Source: Costus lasius
Lineage: Eukaryota > Streptophyta > Magnoliopsida > Zingiberales > Costaceae
Length of the DNA: 64,000 bases
Direction of reading: 5' to 3'
NCBI GenBank assembly: GCA_027563935.2
Contig: CM050448.1
Span: 120,702,493 to 120,766,492, forward strand
Shown here: piece after piece, positions 1-12,464 of the stretch
Layout of the letters: every line of letters starts with the position of its first letter
How positions within the stretch are numbered: position 1 is the first letter of the stretch
Position numbers and translations under genes: made by a program
The notes under the pieces: generated by a model
Databases searched by the model: none
Told to the model about the DNA's origin: nothing
Seen by the model: only the letters and a program-made list of their open reading frames with translations

Positions 1-479
1 TGAAACCAAGTCAACCCTCAAATTTCAATAAATCAGAGCCTTAAGAAAGATCACAGTCCTTACTATGACGTTGGTCACAGTTTGTGACTTCACAAAAGTA
101 GAGGCCAACTACATCAAAAAGGTCACTTATGAGATTATGACCCTCATTACAGTTCGTACTTTCTTCGTGACATAATAATGGCTTGACTTTCTCTGTGACA
201 TAATAATTCCAAGCCATAATACATCATAATCACATGCCATGAAAACATAATAATAATTCCAAGCCATAATACATCATAATCACAAGCCATGAAATTTGTT
301 ACAGGTCGTGAAACCCATCACTTTGTCAGCAACACTAAAAAGGATGCACAAAAATGAAGGTCACTAGCCGTGGCAGCATCTACCGGACACAATTTTTGCA
401 TCATTCTTGACATAGATTTTTGAAGTTTTCACCCCAAGAACACAACAAACTATACATAGACGTTTTCTAAGCCTAAGGG
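1..479. other. Non-coding, no gene seen
   Basis: No open frame of useful length and no recognisable protein. A tandem duplication of about 45 bp lies around 204-290 (copies share 'ccaagccataatacatcat'). The stretch looks like old repeat-derived intergenic DNA. Confidence 0.5.
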
Positions 480-598
480 CCTGTTTTTTTAAAGAAAATC
501 TATATTGAGAAGAAAAAAAAAAATTGATAACTTTTGTATTTAGATTTATTATATTTTGCCTTCTCCTCTATATAGATTCTTTTTAAAGAAACAAGTAG
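480..598. mobile_element. Short fold-back (MITE-like) element
   Basis: The left part, starting near 'tgtttttttaaagaaaatc', is matched in inverted orientation by 'gattctttttaaagaaaca' at about 570-594, leaving a small AT-rich loop. This is the structure of a miniature inverted-repeat element. I cannot define a clean target-site duplication, so the family is open. Confidence 0.35.
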
Positions 599-3129
599 AA
601 ATGTAGATGATGTAAGAGGAAGAAGAGATAGAACCGTAGAATCCTAGTTGCCAAGCTTAGTTCCTAGAGGAAATTTTAAATTTGGGCGGCAACAGCAAGC
701 CAAGTAGAAACAGTCATAAGTGAGTAATGACTACAAACAAAACAGGAGATCACATAAGACAATAGTGATCAAGGGAAGCATGTTCGAGAAATTTAATCAG
801 TGTTTCTTCGCGGGGAAGTTGCTAATTTATTTTTTTCTATATATTTCCTTGTTTGTTATGACGATATAAAGAATTTATATATTATAATGATGAAATTGAT
901 AGAGTAAATTTATTTTCGGAACATAGGGTACAACCTATTGTAATTTCGTATGAATTAAGCATGTTGATTACTCTCTATATATTATTTTAATAATTTTTAA
1001 TCTAATTATAGTTGTGATTAATAATTTTTAAACAATTTGTCATGGATCGTAATAGATTTATTTGAATTGATCAACGATAAAAATAAATATTAATTCAAAT
1101 AAATATCAAGTTGGGCTACTCTGGGACAACATGTAAATTAGAACGAAATCCTTTAACATATTTGAAATTCATGATAGAAAGAATCATATTATTTTGTCAA
1201 TTGAAATCAATGTGATGAAACTCAAGTAATGAATTCTTATCATATTGTTTCTCTCAAATTATTGATTATTGTCCGAATTTACTCTAGATAAATCATAATA
1301 CGTCCAGGCCTCTGAGGGAACACTATAAATTTATTACTTTGACATTAGCAATAGCCTCTTATGCGCCATTGTTAATAGTGTTGTTTTTATTGTCAGATAT
1401 ATGCATTGAAATAGGAGAGAAAATAAAATCATCGATAGAGAGTATAATGAATTTAATATAGACAGATAATCTTTACAATCAAATCGCTATTTATAGTGGT
1501 GCGCATAAGGTAAAAACCAAAATTTTACCAAAAGAATTTTTACTGAGTTTTTCAAAATTGAAATTGAACCAATAATCTCTTACAACTATTTTTTTTTTTG
1601 TAAACTCACTAAATTACCGCAAATGCAACATCACAATTCACCAATGAATTAATAAACTGAAAATCAAAATTAATTTCCAAAAATCACATATTCACAAATC
1701 ACAATTTACATGTGAAAAACTGAAAATGCAAGGTACATATTTGCATAGAGGTCAGCATTTATATTTCACATATTTACAAATAAATTTCACATATTCACTA
1801 ACACAATAAACGTCACAATTCGCAAATTTCACATACAAATATATTTACCAGTTACAAGCATCACACATTCACACTAAATAAAATTTAAAATTTAGTAAAA
1901 GAAATCAATAGAATCTGGTAGAAGGGGAAAAAGAAGAATACGCGAAGGTGGATGAACAAGGAGCGACAAGACAGGATCCATCAGATCAGATCAGAGGCGG
2001 AAGGATCTGACTACTAGCACGGCAGCAGAGCAAAGGACGGCCGCAGAGAAGGGGGCGGCGATGGCCACTGCGTCGGAAGAGGGGCTTGGGGCGGCGGCCT
2101 CAGTGGCGGTGGCACATCCGGCAAGGGAGACCACAGCGAGAAGCGCAGCAAAGAGAACGTAGCTGAGCTATGTCGTCCATTGGCGAGAGGCGCGCAAAGG
2201 AATCGAGTAGGGTTTTTGAGGGAGAAGAAAGGGAGGAGTCTGCAATCCATGACGAACGGTGGAGTCTGGGTGTGTCCGCCGATCGGCCTGTCGAGTCGAT
2301 TAGTGGGCTTGGGTGAATGTCGCCATGCCGGATCAGAGGGACTACGAATGGTGGATTGTGGGCCTCTGGCCTCTGGCACAAAGATTGTAGTGGACTGATG
2401 GCCAGTGGGCTAGTGCCTAGTGTCTACATAAGCACTCCACTAGTTTACTTGCTGCTCTCTGTAAATTTGATTTTTACTAAATAAAAAATATATATTTATA
2501 ACGAGATCGAAAACAAAATTTTAAAAAAATTCATTATTAATACTAATACGGACACTAAATTTACTGATTTTGTTATAGCTATTTGTTTGATAGCAACACA
2601 AAATTAGCTTAAATACCATATTTAAAATGAGTATAATATTAGATTTTTATGTTGCAATTTTGAGAAAGATAGTAATTTTTTACACTAAATTACTCCATTA
2701 ATACTCATAGCAAGAGTCTAAGGATGCTTGAATCAGGGATGTTGGAAATTAAACTTGAATTAATTAGAGTGCTTAGGGAAGGCTGAGAGTTCATTAAATG
2801 TATTAGGGAGATTATAACAAGTGACTCCTTGGGCTAATATTTTGGGTTTAATTTTTTTCTGCTAGTTTCTGTGGAAGTAATAAAGGAGGAAATTGCTTAA
2901 ATATGGTGGTTTGTAGTTTATAAGCATTCATATGGACGTGAAGTTATTATTGATATAACTAAACTTTAACTAAGGGCACATCCACAATTGGGAGAATCAA
3001 TTATTCTGGAGTGAGAGCAAAAACTCAGCTGTTAAAAATTAAAACTGCAGCAATTTTCACTGCAAATGCCAAGTGTTGTACAGAGTGACCAACACTTGTT
3101 AACCACAGGCAATTTTTGCCTGCGTTGAA
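599..3129. other. Intergenic DNA downstream of the H+-ATPase gene
   Basis: Mostly AT-rich without coding signal. A GC-rich island at about 1920-2400 gives overlapping open frames on both strands, but none has recognisable domains, so they are probably compositional. Text near 1510-1560 and 2460-2540 ('ttaccaaaa', 'gatttttactaaataaaaa') resembles the interiors of hAT-type elements seen elsewhere in the window. An old disrupted element is possible. Confidence 0.4.
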
Positions 3130-3135
3130 TTTATT
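3130..3135 (-). terminator. Putative poly(A) signal of the H+-ATPase gene
   Basis: The minus strand reads AATAAA about 105 bp downstream of the H+-ATPase stop codon. Position and sequence fit a plant near-upstream polyadenylation element. Transcript data would be needed to confirm use. Confidence 0.4.
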
Positions 3136-3239
3136 TTAAAGGTCTTCCCCACAATGGGAGGCCAGAAAGAACAAATAAATTAAATTAATGAAGCAACGAT
3201 CCTTCAAGCTGGTGCTATCATCTCGGCGTCTTCCTCCCT

Positions 3240-6200
3240 TCACAGAGTGTAATGCTGCTGGATATTCTCAATGTCGATTCCCTTCAGCTTCACCACCGAC
3301 TCAACATGCCCCTTGAGAGTGTGCAGCTCCCTCAGCCTGCAGCAGGAACAAGCAAAAGAAGAATCAGAATCAGGCAGCCTGTTTCTGAGAAGAATTCAGC
3401 ATGCAAGCAAGGTTGTAAGATTTTTACCTGGCAACCTCAGCGCGCTTCCTGGCCTGCTCCGCGATCTCAGACAACTCCCTGTAGCTGGTCTTATCTTCGA
3501 ACAGCGCGGAGCTGTCGGCGGACTGCAGGCCGTGCAGGGTGCGCTGCGCTAACGCCCATTGCGCCTCCCTCTCGCCCCTTCCGTAATCCTTCTTCGTGGT
3601 GAAGGCCGTCTGCGAAGGAGCAACAGTCAAATGATACACTAGTTCGTCGCTGCCCAATTAAGTTAAGCGCCAGTTTGGTTACCTTGTTCTGGAGGAGGTT
3701 GTCCCAGGCTCTGCCACTGAGAGCATAGCGGACAATGAACTTGATGATGTCGAGGGGGATGTAGGTGATAATGGTGTAAATCCAAATCATCGCTGCCCAT
3801 CCCCATCCTATGCCTTGGATCCTGGCAAAGCCCCATGAGGCATAGACTGCGATGAAAGTGGCCACCTGCACAAGAGCAATGGTAGGAATTGAGCAACTAA
3901 TACTGCTTTTCCTGAGCCAAAAATGATGGTGAATCGAAAACTTACAAGCTGGGCCACGAAGAAGGCGAAGACAAGCAAGAAACCAGGGCGCTCGATGAAG
4001 GACCAACTCCTCGACCTGGTCACGAAGATGAGCGCCTGGCTGATGATGCTCACCTGGAGGTACACTGCCGCCGTCAGCTCGTTGTTGTTGTCCCTGATGT
4101 TTCTCATCCCGAATTTGCTCTGCGCAGTTAAAAGTTGGTGTTTAATAAAAAAACGAATTTTAGTGAAACATTGGATTTGTGCAATTAGGTGCTCACGGGT
4201 AAGAAATCAGTATCGTGAATGACGTAGAAGAAGACGACGGTCATGATGGCGAGGTAGGCGCCGAGCACGAGGCCAGTGGAGAAGATCTCCTTGAGCTTCC
4301 ACGAGTCTGGCACGGGGGAAGGCTTCACCCTGTCCTTGGAGATGGTCATGATGGTGCCGTCGTTGAGGATGGCGATGACGAGGACCATGAAGGGGGAGAA
4401 GTCGAAGCGCCAGATGAGGGCGATGAGCATGAAGCCGAGCACGATACGGATGGTGATGGACACGGCGTAGATGGTGTAGTTCTTCATGCGCTGGAAGATG
4501 GCGCGGCTCGTGAGCACTGCGCTGACGATCACGCTCAGCCCCGGCTCTGTGAGGACGATGTCGGAGGCGCTGCGAGCGGCGTCGGTCGCGTCCGCCACCG
4601 CAATGCCGATGTCGGCCTTCTTCAAGGCGGGCGCGTCGTTGACGCCATCACCGGTCATGCCGCAGATGTGCTTCCTGTCCTGCAGCCTCTTCACGATCTC
4701 GTACTTGTGCTCTGAGATGTTGTTACTCATCGTCTCATGCACATTTTCTCATACACTGAGGAAGCAAATGAATAAATTAACCCACTCTCACCGGGGAAGA
4801 CTCCTGCGAAGCCGTCGGCCTTCTCGATGAGCTCATCGATGGGGAGGTTGGTCATCTCATCAGTCTTTTCGCTGAGGAGGGTGGAGGATGGATACATGTT
4901 GGTGCCCATGCCGAGCCGGCGCCCTGTCTCCTTGGCGATGGCGAGCTGGTCTCCGGTGATCATCTTGACATTGACGCCGAGGTTGAGAGCGCGGCGGATG
5001 GTTTCGGCGCTGTCGTGCCTGGGTGGATCAAACAGCGGCAGCAGGCCCAGGAACTGCCACGGTCCGCCGGCGCTTTCCTTGTTCGCCTCAGGCACCTCTT
5101 GCCTCGCCACGCCGAGGGCGCGCAGGCCGCGGTCGGCGAACTTTGTGATCATGTCATGAACCCTCCTCTTGACATCCTCCCTCATGTTGCAGAGGTCGAT
5201 GATCTGCTCAGGGGCGCCCTTGCTCGAGCGGTGCCATTTGCCATTAGAATCAATGTATGTGATGGCAGTACGCTTGTCCACTGGATTGAAGGGCAGAAAG
5301 TGGATTTCCTGGATCCCAGCTCGTGCCTGTGCAAGCAGAGGCCATGAGTCGTGAATAATTTGAATTACATTTATCGTGTAAGGCTTACCTCCTTGGGGTC
5401 AGCTAACATTCCAACAATGCAAGCATCAATGGCGTCCTGGTTCTCCACCCGAGAACCTCTTGCTGCGTAAAGCACCACAGTATCCTTATCCATGTCCTTG
5501 ACGAACACCTCGATCAAGCTCTTGTCCACAGTGAGCTTGTTCAGGGTGAGTGTTCCGGTCTTGTCACTGCACAGCACGTCCATGCCGGCCATCTCCTCAA
5601 TAGCGGTCATCCTCTTGGTGATCGCTCCCTGTTGCGACAGCCGGTGGGACCCGATGGCCATGGTGACGGAGAGCACGGTGGGCATGGCGATGGGGATACC
5701 GCCGATGAGCAGGACAAGGAGGTTATCGATGCCATCCCTGTAGCGTCGGTGCTGGATCGGGTACATGACGATGATCTCGATGAGCATACCGAAGGCAATG
5801 GAGCTGATGCAAAAGTTTCCAATGGCGGTGAGGACTTTTTGGAAGTGGCCGACGTTGTTGGTGCTGTCGACGAGGTGGGCGGCCTTGCCGAAGAAGGTGT
5901 GGACGCCAGTGGCTATGACGATGGCCTCGATTTCCCCCTGCTTGCAGGTGGATCCCGAGAAGACCTCGTCACCGGGGTTCCTAGTGACGGGGAGGGACTC
6001 GCCGGTGAGGGCGGACTGATCGATCTTGAGGGGATCGCCCTCGAGTAGGCGGGCGTCAGCGGGGATGATGTCACCCAGCTTGATGCTGATAATGTCGCCG
6101 GGGACGAGGATTGAGGCATCCTGCTCCGACCACCTTCCATCTCTCAGCACCTGAAACAGAGCAGCATAGTTATAACGTAAGCAAACTGTGCGAAGATTTG

Positions 6201-6960
6201 ACCGATTCATGTATGGTTTTACTAGTAAGAATAATTTGTTCGTGGACCTTAGTCTGGGGAGCGAGGCCGGCCATAAGGGCGGCGGCGGCGTTTCCAGCGT
6301 TGTTCTCCTCGAGAAAGCTGATGGTGGAATTGATGATGAGGAGGACAACGATTCCAACGAAGTCTTGCCAGTCCGGTGGCTTGCCCTGTTTACGTAAACG
6401 CACAAATTAACGATCGGCGGACAGCAACAGAGCATTCAAGGATGATTACTGAATACAAGAAATGTTTTGTTTACCCCTCCGTTGGCCAAGACAATGGCCA
6501 TGATGGCGGCTATCTCCATGACCCAGGACAGCGGATTCCACATGAATCCTAAGAACTTGAGGAGCTTGCTCTCCTGCACACATCAATTCATGCAAAATAA
6601 ATAAATAAGAAAAAAAAAATCCTTTTTTTGTTGACAAAAAGAAAGTATTGAACAATTACAAAATATATGACGAACTGACCGTCTTCTCCTCAAGCTTGTT
6701 GGGGCCAAAGATCTGGAGCCGCTGCTCGCCCTCGGATGTGGTGAGGCCACTCTTGCTGCATTTTAGCTGCTGGAACACCTCGTCCACCGGAATCCGCTCC
6801 TACAGATCAATTTGGCCCAAATATTATATTAATTGTAACTATATGAAAGGCAACAAATTCCTAATGAGAATGACGGATCGCAGCAACGTACAAGGTCGAC
6901 GGTCTCGTTCTTGATGTCCTCCAAGGAAACAATTCCGGCGCCACTATTCTCCGCAGCCAT
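3240..6960 (-). CDS. Plasma-membrane H+-ATPase (P3A-type proton pump)
   Basis: Pumps protons out of the cell at the expense of ATP and energises the plasma membrane. I assembled 11 exons: 6892-6960, 6680-6799, 6475-6573, 6248-6385, 5389-6150, 4792-5326, 4197-4711, 3946-4119, 3683-3865, 3428-3609 and 3240-3336. All have GT-AG borders and they sum to 958 codons, giving 957 aa, which is full family length. Visible motifs are TGES (about 191-194, actuator), CSDKTGTLT with the phosphorylated Asp at about 338, KGAPEQ (about 432, nucleotide binding) and TGDGVND (about 594-600). GEREAQW and the regulatory tail follow in exons 10-11. The ATG at 6958-6960 gives the usual short acidic N-terminus. The tail ends QQHYTL: the penultimate Thr that is phosphorylated for 14-3-3 binding is present, but the last residue is Leu and not the usual Val. 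No frameshift or stop is seen. Which paralogue (AHA/OSA number) it matches cannot be set here. Confidence 0.96.
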
Positions 6961-7102
6961 CCCTCGACAGTGTGTCTATTCCCACTGTGTGCCACGGCAC
7001 TTCTGGCTCTCTGTTATTGTCGCCGCTGGTTGGGGCTTCTTCTTCCTGCTTCAGCGCTGCTGAGGAATGGATGAAGGCGATTGAGAACGGAAGGGGACCT
7101 TG

Positions 7103-7112
7103 CCTTTTATAG
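7103..7112 (-). promoter_or_regulatory. TATA box of the H+-ATPase gene
   Basis: The minus strand reads CTATAAAAGG about 145 bp upstream of the start codon. The same motif and surroundings are carried in the duplicated fragment at 42252-42908. The region 6961-7500 is therefore taken as 5' UTR plus core promoter. Confidence 0.6.
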
Positions 7113-7593
7113 CTGCACGGATGGAGGGGAAGACCAGTTTGACCCCGCGATATCGGGCTAACCGCTCGGCTACCACTCTCGCTCCAGGAAAATTGACATC
7201 TTTCAAGGCACAGAAAACGGAGAGCGGGAGAGGGAGCAGTTCTGTGTGCCTGATATCCTGGAACTGTTGAATTCGTCCGCTCCCATTGGAAACAGCGGTG
7301 AGATTGTCGAGTAGATCTCGACAGCGGTGACTGCTGCAACCACCGGCGACGCAGCGATGGAGATCCGGCCATCTCTGCGGAGCGTCGCCTAGCCTTGACG
7401 CCAACGCCGCGGAAGCTTGGATCAGGGAGACGTGTGGCGTAGCCAACTTGATGATGAACCTGCAGTCTTGTCCCCGTTAAACCTGGCGGCAGCTTGAGGT
7501 TGCAGGCGACTGATGGCACATGCTGTGGCCAGGTTATACGTCGTCGTCGCCGATTTCATCTTTTTTTTTCTTTGAAATACATTATTGTTAGCT

Positions 7594-8045
7594 TCACACA
7601 TTCGCGCATAATTGACTATTATGTTCAACAAAGCCATATGAATTGTTAAGTTGAGGCACTCCTTGTTTATATCCATCCATGCCTCTTAGCTTATCATTTG
7701 CTATAGAGATCATAAATATCATCAAGTATTGAAGGAAAATGACGTTTGAAATTATTGGATGAGCATGAGAGTATTTTAGTTCATAGTATACTTTAAGGAT
7801 CCAATAATCGCATTCTACCACCCAACACACACAAATTTAAAATTTTTGGTGGTGGCTAAATACTCTTTGCCAAGAGCCTCCTCATTCTTCAACACAATGG
7901 AAGTTGCAAGAGAATTCAACAAAAATTCCCATGCAAAAATAATTGCTTAATCAAGAATTCTCCTCAAAAGTTTGACGAAAAGCTGCATAGTATAAGCTCA
8001 ACAATCCCTTCACTTCACCTTTTTAACTTGACATAAAAATATGTT
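7594..8045 (-). pseudogene. Rearranged terpene synthase remnant
   Basis: Three pieces of a TPS gene lie side by side. Part of the last exon is at about 7594-7690. Part of exon 4, including the DDxxD-coding stretch and the conserved 'CYYW' region in degraded form, is at about 7695-7850. Part of exon 3 is at about 7860-8040. Exons 5 and 6 are missing between the first two pieces, and the frames contain stops. The remnant lies between the H+-ATPase promoter and the first large TPS copy. It is non-functional and was probably formed by internal deletion of a tandem copy. Confidence 0.75.
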
Positions 8046-8198
8046 TTTAGGAGAAAGATTACAATGCATACTTCTCTTAGAGATAAAGGGCAAATTTTAC
8101 TTTTTCACTCTCTCACTCATACACAAGCACACAAATACATGTAAGCATACATACACACAGAAACATACACACATTCATTTATACATAGATATATATAA

Positions 8199-10379
8199 CT
8201 AGATTGGGACCGGCTGTACCAGTAACACTGAGATATTATTTTTTGTGTTGTTCGATGATTCAGTGTATTCATCAATATCTTTGTATACAACTTCAGCCAT
8301 TCGCGCATAATTGATTATTATGCCCAACAAAGGCATAGGAATGGTTAAATTTAGGCGCTCTTTGTTTATATCCTTCCATGCGTCTTCGACAATACCTCTA
8401 AGCTTATCGTATGCCACATTAACACTAGTTTTGTATTCTTTCATATAGCATTGTACAGTAGAAGCTACGTGTTCCCTTGTTTGTTGACGCTGCATCATCA
8501 AAAGAGAGTTTAATTAGGTAAAAAATAGGGGGAAAAATATTTTTCTTAGGAATTTCCTTTCATTTCTTATCATATTTATTCTCATGTTAGAACTATAAAA
8601 CCTTCAATTTAAAACTCTAACAATAGAAAACATGCATGCAAACAGAAAGGAACCCATCTAATTAAATTACCTCATGCGATGTTATGTCGTTCAAGATACG
8701 GACGATTATGGAAGATGCTTTAACAATTGTAGGAAAATCAATAAGCCATTTGAATATCTCCTCTGTTGCTTCCTCCCCCATTCCAACAAAAGTAGAACAT
8801 ATTAATGTAGGATATGCTGAAGTGATGAATGAAACTTGTAGATGTTCTTCTAATGTCGGCACATAATGTTTATTTGCCCATTTGCTTTCTTGGAGATATC
8901 CTCTGGATAAAGCTTTAATCTGTCCACGTAGCAAAAGAAGAAAAATAATAGATCAAGTATTTTCTTCGTTCACTATTCAAATCTACTGAAGGTTTACTCC
9001 AAGTATTTCTTTTACAAGGATGATTTAGAAAGTTAGCACAATGATTTACCATTTTCTTGAGGTAAAACATACGATACTTCTCATTTGGTTTCAACATATC
9101 TTCTATTTGTTCAAAGGTGTTAGTGAGCATGAGATAAAACTGCTTCATATACTCTGGTAGTTCATCAGCAGCATGCTCATCCCACCTATGCATATTTAAC
9201 ATCATATAAAGTTAATAGTATAAATAAAATTCATAATATTATTAACAATTAAGCTACATATATTTAAACAAGTGAGGGCGATATGAACCTTTCAATTGCT
9301 TGGGTGAGCAGCTCACTCTCCTCCAATGTGCTGTAGAGATCATAAATATCATCGAGGATTGAAAGAATGGAAGTGACTTTTGAACTTATTACTCGCACAC
9401 GAGAAAATTTTGGTTCATAGCATACGCCAAGGCACCAATAATAGCACTCTACCACTCGATCCCGTGCAAATTTAAAATTTTTGGTGGGGGCTACATATTC
9501 ATTCCACCAACTTCATGACAACCAAAAACCAAAATTGAGTTGTTAGCATTGCAAATCATTTTTTAATTATGCAATTAAGTAATAACTTACATGGAAGAAT
9601 CTTTGACCTCCTCACGATGAAGAGATTGCAATATATTGTAATCAAGTTTTGCAAGCTGTAGTAAAGCATAACTTTTTGTTGCTTCCTCTTTGAAAATGGA
9701 GATGTGATCCCTTGCCAAGAGCCTTTTACTTCTTCTACATAATGGAATCTCAAGTGACTCCAACACTTGCTTTGCAAGAGGTGGCTCTAGATTACTTACG
9801 ATTGATGCAAGTTCTCTCCTTGTAAAAGTAATTGCTTCATCAAGAATAGTCTCTCCATGAGTTCGAAGATAAACTGCGTTGTATAGGCTTAACAACCCCT
9901 TGACATCACCTTCTAAACTTGATATGAAGCTTTTGTTCTCGTCTTTAAACTTGTTAAAAACATCTACAAAATTCACACAAATTAGTTTCTTTTTTGAAGA
10001 AATCTTATGCACACATTTATACATACATACGAGGGGAGACATTGTATCCTTCTTGCCTAAGCAATCGAAATCTAAGGGCAATTTCATGAAGACCAAATCT
10101 CATGTCAACATTAGCATCATAAATTTGACGTAATGCTTCTTTTATTTCCTTCTCAAAATGATAGTCCAATCCAAGAAGTTGGATAGAATCAATCAAGTTC
10201 ATAGTGTGCACAAGATTAATACTAGTAGCATCCTTGAATAGAATTCTCACTTGCTCCTTTAGCTCTTTCACAACACAACTATTGGTTGCAACATACTCCT
10301 TTAGCTCTTTCACAACGCTTTTAGTCTTAGGATTAGTTAGCTTTAGTCTTAGGATTTGTGCGTATGAATCCCAAGGCAT
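8199..10379 (-). CDS. Terpene synthase copy lacking exon 1 (likely impaired)
   Basis: Six of the seven TPS exons are intact and in frame: 10031-10298 (extended in frame up to an ATG at 10379), 9591-9963, 9289-9510, 9050-9185, 8671-8919 and 8199-8489. Splice sites match those of the two intact copies. The Asp-rich motif DDIYD and the upstream RDR motif are present. The second metal-binding motif reads NDITSHERQ: the final Glu found in the intact copies (codon GAA) is Gln (CAA) here. Exon 1, with its HASVWGD block, is absent. The upstream DNA is unrelated and includes a duplicated 21-bp piece coding VVKELKE. An alternative N-terminus from 10379 is open but unlike the family. I judge it a decaying or altered-function copy. 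The sesquiterpene synthase family call is secure, activity is not. Confidence 0.7.
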
Positions 10380-10989
10380 ATTAAAGGTTAGATGGGTACC
10401 CCTTTGGAATTTTACTCCTGGCTGAACATTGATTTGATTATTTTTTTATTTTTAATCAATTTTTTATTTCATTTTTTAATATTTATAAGCTTGATAGAAC
10501 TTGATCTAAGTCTGATGACAGATTGCCCTCAGGAACGTGCTTTTTGATTTATGCTTTGCTTATGGAAAAAAATTCTGAGCATAGAATGACCCTCAAACAG
10601 TCAAACTTACAAATATATATGAAGTAATTAAATTCCTGCATTAAATGATTTAGATCCTCGTAATTAGGCTCTTCTCTTTAACAGTGTTGTATAATTGCGG
10701 TAGTTGTTGATGTTACATGTTTGGAAAAGTTTTCTATAGTTGATGTCTCTATTCTAGAGTGTTGAATAGTTGCTATAGTTGTATAGTTGCTAGTGGTTGT
10801 ACAGTTATTGTTATTACATGTGGAAAAAGTATTATATTGTAGTGGTTATAAAAACCCTTGTGTGATCCACATTATTAAGCTAGTTCATAAGAATATGACG
10901 TCGATCATTCTAACTCAATATATTTATTTAGAAATAATAGTATGATGCATACAAGTCTTCGAGATAATGACAAATTTTTGTTTGGACAT
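10380..10989. other. Non-coding; includes a detached TPS 3'-flank
   Basis: No coding region. About 10865-10985 ('gaatatgacgtcgatcattc' onward) matches the DNA found downstream of other TPS copies (about 17715-17815 and 48605-48700). This is the 3' flank of a lost TPS copy, cut off where the gypsy element begins near 10990. Confidence 0.55.
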
Positions 10990-11006
10990 TAAATCCATGT
11001 TTTGGA

Positions 11007-12452
11007 TTATAGATTGATCATACTTATAGTTTTTGTTATCAAATTGGACATTAAATTCAGTGTAGCTAGGAAAGGGCGGCCCAAAATAAATGGTAATCTT
11101 GAATTTCCGGACATATCCAAGACTACAAAGTCGACTGGGACAAAGAGTTTTCCGACTTTAATTGGCACATCCTCTACTATTCCCACTGGCCGGTGTATAG
11201 AGCCATTCGCGGGCTGAAGAGCTATATGTGTGGGTTCCAAGCCTCCCAAGTCCAAACTTTGGAACAGGGAGAGAGGCATAATACTCACACTAGCCCTCAA
11301 ATCACAGAGAGCTCTCTCAATAGAAATATCACTGATACTACATGGAACAGAAAAACTGCCAAGATCAGGAAGCTTCGTAGGCATCAGCGAGCTGTACTGT
11401 CCCGTCAATGCCTTTACCAATCTCTGGTGACAGGAGATAGGCGACGCGTGAGGTGGTGGGCGAATTGAAACTGACTCTTGCCTGACCGCTGACTCCATAG
11501 TGATCTCCCTTGAACACTTGGCCCTTGTGCTTACATAAGACAACTCTTCACCTATACAATCCTTCACCACCACCTGAGGGTCTTCCATCTGGGTACCACT
11601 GCAAATCATAATTATGTTACAGTGCTCCCTTGGATTAGCCTCGGGTTGGGAAGGAAGCTTCCCTAATGGCCTAGAGGTTGAAGCAGCTTGCTGGGCAATC
11701 TGGTTCTCCAGCATCCTAGAGTGCGTGATCAATGAATCCACCTTAGAATTCAATTGCCCCACCGTTGAATTCAATTGCCTGATAGACTCGTCCACATCTT
11801 CATTTCTCTTAGACTGGGTGGTGACAAAGTTCTCAAGCAGTATTTCCAAATTGGACTTCTGTGGTTGATTGAACTGTCTCGGTGGAAGTCCTGGTGGCGG
11901 CCTGAAGGATGACTGGGGAAACTGATTGCCAAAATTTCCCTGTTGCGCTTGGCTATTGAAGTTCTGGGGGTTCGCTTGGTTCTGAGTATTCCGGTAGGAG
12001 AAGTTGGGATGATTTCTCCAACCGGGGTTATAGGTGCCTGAAAAAGGATTATTCTGTTGCGTCGGATTGGGATTGCCTAGGGCATTCGCCTGTTCAACAG
12101 AAACAATAGAAGAAGAAGGTGTCATTATCTGGCAGTCAGTGGCACCATGTCCAGAAACCCCACAAAGTTCATAAGAAATAGAATTAATAGACGATGCATT
12201 AAAATTCATAGAAGTAAGTTGATGGGACAAGGAATCAACCTTGGCCGCCAACGAACTCAACATGTCTAGGTCATGCTTACGTCCTCCTCTTACTAGGACG
12301 TTTCTCTCACTCGTCCACTGGTAGTGATTTAGAGCCATGTTCTCAATCAAATTCATGGCATCGTCAATATTTTTCTTCATAAGTGCACCGCCCGCGGCTG
12401 CATCTACAGACAAGCGAGTTTGATATAGGAGACCATTATAAAAAATATGCAC
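11007..12452 (-). pseudogene. Gypsy gag C-terminus and aspartic protease
   Basis: An open frame of 481 codons. The N-terminal third carries a zinc knuckle of gag type (CGVSGHGATDC). A Gln/Asn/Pro-rich linker and a coiled-coil-like segment (about residues 210-250) follow. The C-terminal part is a retropepsin-like domain with ALCDLRASVSIMPLSLF, where the usual catalytic DLGAS triad region reads DLRAS. The frame then runs to FILGRPFLAT, typical of the protease end. The Gly-to-Arg change next to the catalytic Asp probably inactivates it. The frame is separated from the upstream gag piece by a stop. Confidence 0.75.
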
Positions 12453-12464
12453 AAGTACCCATTT

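Noticed and set aside
2014..2398. Pro/Ser-rich and opposite-strand frames in the island at about 2 kb
   Set aside because: Low-complexity composition and no homology recognised. Kept only as intergenic description.
4215..4715. 166-codon plus-strand open frame antisense to the H+-ATPase
   Set aside because: It is the shadow of GC-rich exon 7, rich in Asp/Glu/Gly/His by complementarity, with no domain.
5632..6048. 138-codon plus-strand frame in the H+-ATPase
   Set aside because: Antisense shadow of exon 5, same reasoning.
10204..10425. Plus-strand frame opposite TPS exon 2
   Set aside because: Antisense shadow of TPS coding sequence. The same kind of shadow recurs at 8684, 18313, 57426 and 58584.
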